Shown piece by piece: positions 16,256 to 19,644 of a stretch of DNA of 19,644 bases. The stretch is from DATLHO01 sp035539855 (GTDB lineage Bacteria; Bacteroidota; Ignavibacteria; OLB7). The stretch lies in the NCBI GenBank assembly GCA_035539855.1, contig DATLHO010000092.1:1-19644 (forward strand). Reading direction: 5' to 3'. How positions within the stretch are numbered: position 1 is the stretch's first letter; every line of letters begins with the position of its first letter. Below the pieces are notes generated by a model. That model was not told the DNA's origin. It saw nothing but the letters and a program-made list of their open reading frames with translations, and did not search any database. Both the position numbers and the translations under genes were made by a program.

Positions 16256-19200
16256 ATGAGTCTGTCAACCCTGAGCATCCGCCGGCCGGTCCTCTCGATC
16301 GTCATGTCGATCGCGATCGTCCTCTTCGGCGCCTTCGGCTTCTCCTCGCTCGGCGTGCGCGAGTACCCCGCGGTCGACGCGCCGATCGTGACGGTGAGCG
16401 CGACGTACGCCGGCGCGAATGCCGACGTCGTCGAGTCGCAGATCACCGAGCCGCTCGAGTCGTCGATCAACGGCATCGCGGGACTGCGCTCGCTGACGTC
16501 GACCAGTCGGGAGGGGCGCAGCCAGCTCACCGTCGAGTTCGACCTGGAGACCGACATCGAGGCCGCCGCCAACGACGTGCGCGACCGCGTCGCGCGCGCG
16601 ATGCGCACACTCCCCGAGGATGCCGATCCGCCGGTCGTCACCAAGTCCGACGCCGACGCGAATCCCATTCTCATGCTCACGGTCTCGAGTCCGTCACGCG
16701 ACCTGCTCGAGGTCAACCGCATCGCCAACGACATGCTTCGCGAGCGACTGCAGAACGTGCCTGGGGTCAGCCAGATCAACATCTGGGGCGAGAAGAAGTA
16801 CTCGATGCGCCTGTGGCTCGACCCGGCGCGGATGTCGGCGTACGGCCTGACCGCTCTCGACATCCGCCAGGCGGTGCAGCGCGAGAACGTCGAGCTGCCG
16901 GCCGGGAAGATCGAGGGCAGCGCGACCGAGCTCACGGTCAAGACCGAAGGCCGGCTATCGACGCCGGAGGAGTTCGACGAGACGATCATCAAGACGAGCG
17001 GCGACAGGATCGTCCGCCTGCGCGATGTCGGCTATGCGTCGCTCGAGCCGGAGAACCGCAACAACATCCTCAAGTACAACGGCCAGCCGATGGTGGCGCT
17101 GCCGGTGCTCCCGCAGCCCGGCGCGAACGCGATCGCAATCGTTGACGAGATCCTCGAGCGCGTCGAGCAGATCAGGCCCGACCTGCCGAAGGACATCTCG
17201 GTCAACATCGGCTTCGACACGACGACGGGCATCCGCAACTCGATCATCGAGGTCGTCGAGACGATCGGCATCGCGTTCGCGCTCGTCGTGCTCATCATCT
17301 TCCTGTTCCTGCGCAACTGGCGCTCGACGCTCATCCCCGCGCTCGCGATCCCCGTCTCGCTCATCGGCGTGTTCTTCGTGATGTACTTGATGGATTTCTC
17401 CATCAACATCCTCACGCTCCTCGGCATCGTGCTGGCAATCGGTCTCGTGGTCGACGACGCGATCGTCGTGCTCGAGAACATCTACACGAAGATCGAGCAC
17501 GGGATGCCGCCGATGAAGGCGGGCATCGAGGGGTCGAAGGAGATCTTCTTCGCCGTCGTCGCGACCACGATTGCGCTGGTGGCGGTGTTTCTGCCGGTGG
17601 TGTTTCTCGAGGGATTGACCGGTCGGTTGTTCCGCGAGTTCGGCATCGTCATCGCGGGCTCGGTCGCCATCTCTGCGTTCGTCGCGCTGACTCTGACACC
17701 GATGCTCGCGACGCGGATGCTCAAGCACGAGGAGCACGGCCGCTTCTACCGCATGACGGAGCGCTTCTTCGAGCGACTCGGCACTGGCTATCGCGACTCG
17801 CTCGAGAGCTTCATGCGCCGGCGCTGGCTCGCGCCGGTGATCATGGCCGCGTCCTTCGCGGCGATCTATGTCATCGGCGCGTCGCTGCAGTCGGAGCTCG
17901 CTCCGATGGAGGATCGCAGCCGCCTCCGCGTCGTCGCGACCGCTGCCGAGGGTGCGACATTCGACTACATGAGCACCTACATGGACGCGCTCGGCGCGAG
18001 CATCCGCGACTCGGTGCGCGAGAACGTCGGGGTCATCGTGATCGCCGGCGGCGGTGGCGGCAACAACTCGCCGAACAACGGCAACGCGCAGGTGATCCTC
18101 AGCAAGCCGGGCGAGCGCGAGCGCTCGCAGTCGGAGATCGCCGACGCGCTCACCGCGCAGTTGCGACGCCATAGTGGCGCGCGCGCGATCGTTACGCAGG
18201 AGCCGACGATCGGCGATCGCCGCGGCGGCCTGCCGGTGCAGTTCGTGCTGCAGACGTCGACCTTCGAGAAGCTCACCGAGGCGCTTCCGCGCTTCGTCGA
18301 GGCCGCGGGCGCCGACGAGACCTTCACGACCGTCGACGCGAACCTGAAGTTCAACAAGCCCGGCATCAACGTCGAGATCGATCGCGACCGCGCCCGCTCG
18401 CTGGGCGTGTCGGTGGCCGACATCGCACAGACCTTACAGCTGAGCTTCAGCGAGCAGCGCCTCGGGTACTTCGTCCACGAGGGCAAGCAGTACCAGGTGA
18501 TCGCGGGATTCGACCGTCCGAACCGCAACGATCCGCGCGACCTGCTGTCGACCTACGTCCGCGCGCGCGACGGCTCGCTCGTGCAGCTCGACAACGTCGT
18601 GCGCATCAGCGACGAGACGTCGCCGCCGCAGTTGTTCCGCTACAACCGCTTCGTCTCCGCGACGGTCTCGGCCGGCCTGGCGCCGGGCCGCACGATCGGT
18701 GACGGGATCGCCGCGATGGAGGCGATCGCCGACAGCGTGCTCGACGAGTCGTTCTCGACCGCGCTCGCCGGCAGCGCGCGCGACTACGCCGAGAGCTCGT
18801 CGAGCCTCGTGTTTGCGTTTCTCTTCGCGATCATCCTGATCTACCTCGTGCTGGCGGCGCAGTTCGAGAGCTTCCGCGATCCGTTCATCATCCTGTTCAC
18901 GGTGCCCCTGGCGCTTCTCGGCGCGCTTCTGTCGCTGTGGTACTTCGACCAGACGCTCAACATCTTCAGCCAGATCGGCATCATCATGCTGATCGGACTG
19001 GTGACGAAGAACGGCATCCTCATCGTAGAGTTCGCCAACCAGCGCAAGGAGCAGGGACTGTCGGTGCGCGAGGCGATCGTCGACGCTGCCGCATCGCGCT
19101 TCCGTCCGATCCTGATGACGTCGCTGGCGACGATCCTCGGCGCGCTGCCGATCGCGCTGGCACTCGGCGCCGGAGCCGAGAGCCGCATGTCGATGGGCAT

Positions 19201-19372
19201 CGCCGTCGTCGGCGGACTCGCTCTGTCGACCGTGCTGACGCTGTACGTGATCCCCGCGATCTACTCGTATCTCTCACGAGCGCACGCTCCGGCATTCGAC
19301 GACGAGGGCGTGCCGGTGGCCGGTGCGGTCGCGCCGCCGGTAACCGTGGCGCACGCGTTCGCCGAGGATTGA
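16256..19372 (+). CDS. RND efflux pump, HAE1/AcrB type
   Basis: A 1038-aa inner-membrane proton-driven exporter of normal family length, with 12 expected transmembrane helices and two large periplasmic loops. The N-terminus SIRRPVLSIVMSIAIVLFG is typical. TM4 carries the proton-relay acidic pair D400 and D401 in GLVVDDAIVVLENI. TM10 carries the matching lysine K918 in IGLVTKNGILIVEFAN. These correspond to AcrB D407/D408 and K940, so the pump is predicted active. The motifs place it with multidrug HAE1 pumps rather than CusA-type metal pumps; the substrate is not predictable. The second porter region holds a Gly/Asn-rich loop (GGGGGNNSPNNGN, near 597-609). Last gene of the operon; no clear terminator is seen in the 52 bp before the convergent gene. 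Confidence 0.96.
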   Translation: MSLSTLSIRRPVLSIVMSIAIVLFGAFGFSSLGVREYPAVDAPIVTVSATYAGANADVVESQITEPLESSINGIAGLRSLTSTSREGRSQLTVEFDLETDIEAAANDVRDRVARAMRTLPEDADPPVVTKSDADANPILMLTVSSPSRDLLEVNRIANDMLRERLQNVPGVSQINIWGEKKYSMRLWLDPARMSAYGLTALDIRQAVQRENVELPAGKIEGSATELTVKTEGRLSTPEEFDETIIKTSGDRIVRLRDVGYASLEPENRNNILKYNGQPMVALPVLPQPGANAIAIVDEILERVEQIRPDLPKDISVNIGFDTTTGIRNSIIEVVETIGIAFALVVLIIFLFLRNWRSTLIPALAIPVSLIGVFFVMYLMDFSINILTLLGIVLAIGLVVDDAIVVLENIYTKIEHGMPPMKAGIEGSKEIFFAVVATTIALVAVFLPVVFLEGLTGRLFREFGIVIAGSVAISAFVALTLTPMLATRMLKHEEHGRFYRMTERFFERLGTGYRDSLESFMRRRWLAPVIMAASFAAIYVIGASLQSELAPMEDRSRLRVVATAAEGATFDYMSTYMDALGASIRDSVRENVGVIVIAGGGGGNNSPNNGNAQVILSKPGERERSQSEIADALTAQLRRHSGARAIVTQEPTIGDRRGGLPVQFVLQTSTFEKLTEALPRFVEAAGADETFTTVDANLKFNKPGINVEIDRDRARSLGVSVADIAQTLQLSFSEQRLGYFVHEGKQYQVIAGFDRPNRNDPRDLLSTYVRARDGSLVQLDNVVRISDETSPPQLFRYNRFVSATVSAGLAPGRTIGDGIAAMEAIADSVLDESFSTALAGSARDYAESSSSLVFAFLFAIILIYLVLAAQFESFRDPFIILFTVPLALLGALLSLWYFDQTLNIFSQIGIIMLIGLVTKNGILIVEFANQRKEQGLSVREAIVDAAASRFRPILMTSLATILGALPIALALGAGAESRMSMGIAVVGGLALSTVLTLYVIPAIYSYLSRAHAPAFDDEGVPVAGAVAPPVTVAHAFAED

Positions 19373-19424
19373 TCCGACGGCTACCAGATGTCGACGAGTG
19401 GCACCCGCACACATGATGCGACGG

Positions 19425-19644
19425 TCACTTGAGCAGCGACGGCCCGAGCAGGCGGAACCCGACACCGATGAAAGGATCGACGGCATAGCGCGAAGCGACG
19501 AGATCCTCCGATGCGAAGCGCTCGTCGAGGATGTCGCCGACCGCGAACTCCGGATCGAGCCCCGGCACGCGATGCGCCGCGACGCCGGCGAGCAGCGTGA
19601 TGTTCTGATGGAACGACAGCGCGCCGCCGACGAGCACGACGGGG
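19425..19644 (-). CDS. 3' end of hypothetical protein, possibly outer-membrane
   Basis: Only the last 72 codons are in the window and the gene continues beyond its right edge. The visible part has no recognisable domain. It alternates hydrophobic and polar residues (ALSFHQNITLLAGVAAH) and ends with FIGVGFRLLGPSLLK, which could be the last strands of an outer-membrane beta-barrel; this is a weak inference. A GTG at 19637 could be read as a start, but the frame stays open to the edge, so a longer protein is likelier. It is convergent with the RND pump gene, 52 bp apart. Confidence 0.6.
   Translation of the reverse strand, partial: PVVLVGGALSFHQNITLLAGVAAHRVPGLDPEFAVGDILDERFASEDLVASRYAVDPFIGVGFRLLGPSLLK

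Noticed and set aside
16955..18172. 405-codon open frame antisense to the RND pump
   Set aside because: It consists of His/Asp/Arg/Glu-rich runs typical of antisense frames over membrane-protein genes.

Overview
The window looks like chromosomal DNA from a high-GC member of the Bacteroidota/Chlorobiota (FCB) assemblage. The basis is protein content. Three neighbouring secreted proteins end in type IX secretion (T9SS) type-A-like sorting tails. One of them carries the N-terminal propeller typical of Bacteroidota gliding-motility-associated proteins. Several genes lack a Shine-Dalgarno sequence, and some have weak matches to the Bacteroidota TAnnTTTG promoter box. The lineage (for example Kapabacteria, Ignavibacteria or Rhodothermia) is inference; there is no marker gene here.

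Layout. 1-1086: an IS110-family insertion sequence, left end outside the window. 1087-3650: a SnoaL-like lipoprotein (-), a stretch with an orphan rightward terminator and possible small RNA, a pirin (-) and a two-helix membrane protein (-). 3643-9162: the T9SS cargo block, with an 842-aa propeller/PKD-like/cohesin-like surface protein (-) divergent from a YHYH-domain protein (+) and a secreted cyclophilin with two FN3 domains (+). 9448-12387: pyruvate phosphate dikinase (-) with an unusual ~75-residue N-terminal extension and a strong terminator. 12563-13321: a class I methyltransferase (+). 13523-19372: a tripartite RND efflux operon in the order TolC-like channel, periplasmic adaptor, HAE1-type pump (+), preceded by an operator-like palindrome. 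19425-19644: the 3' end of an unrecognised, possibly outer-membrane, protein (-).

Three copies of a ~115-bp imperfect palindromic intergenic element lie at 1087-1199, 3188-3320 and 9198-9312. They are the most unusual structure in the window. One copy has its ~55-bp core inverted relative to its outer arms, one has a duplicated right arm, and one is directly abutted by the IS110 element.

Functionally the window mixes central metabolism (PPDK), envelope export (RND pump) and T9SS-exported surface proteins. No defence system, CRISPR array, tRNA or rRNA was found. I see no convincing new multi-gene system. The palindromic repeat family and its apparent association with IS110 is the best lead.
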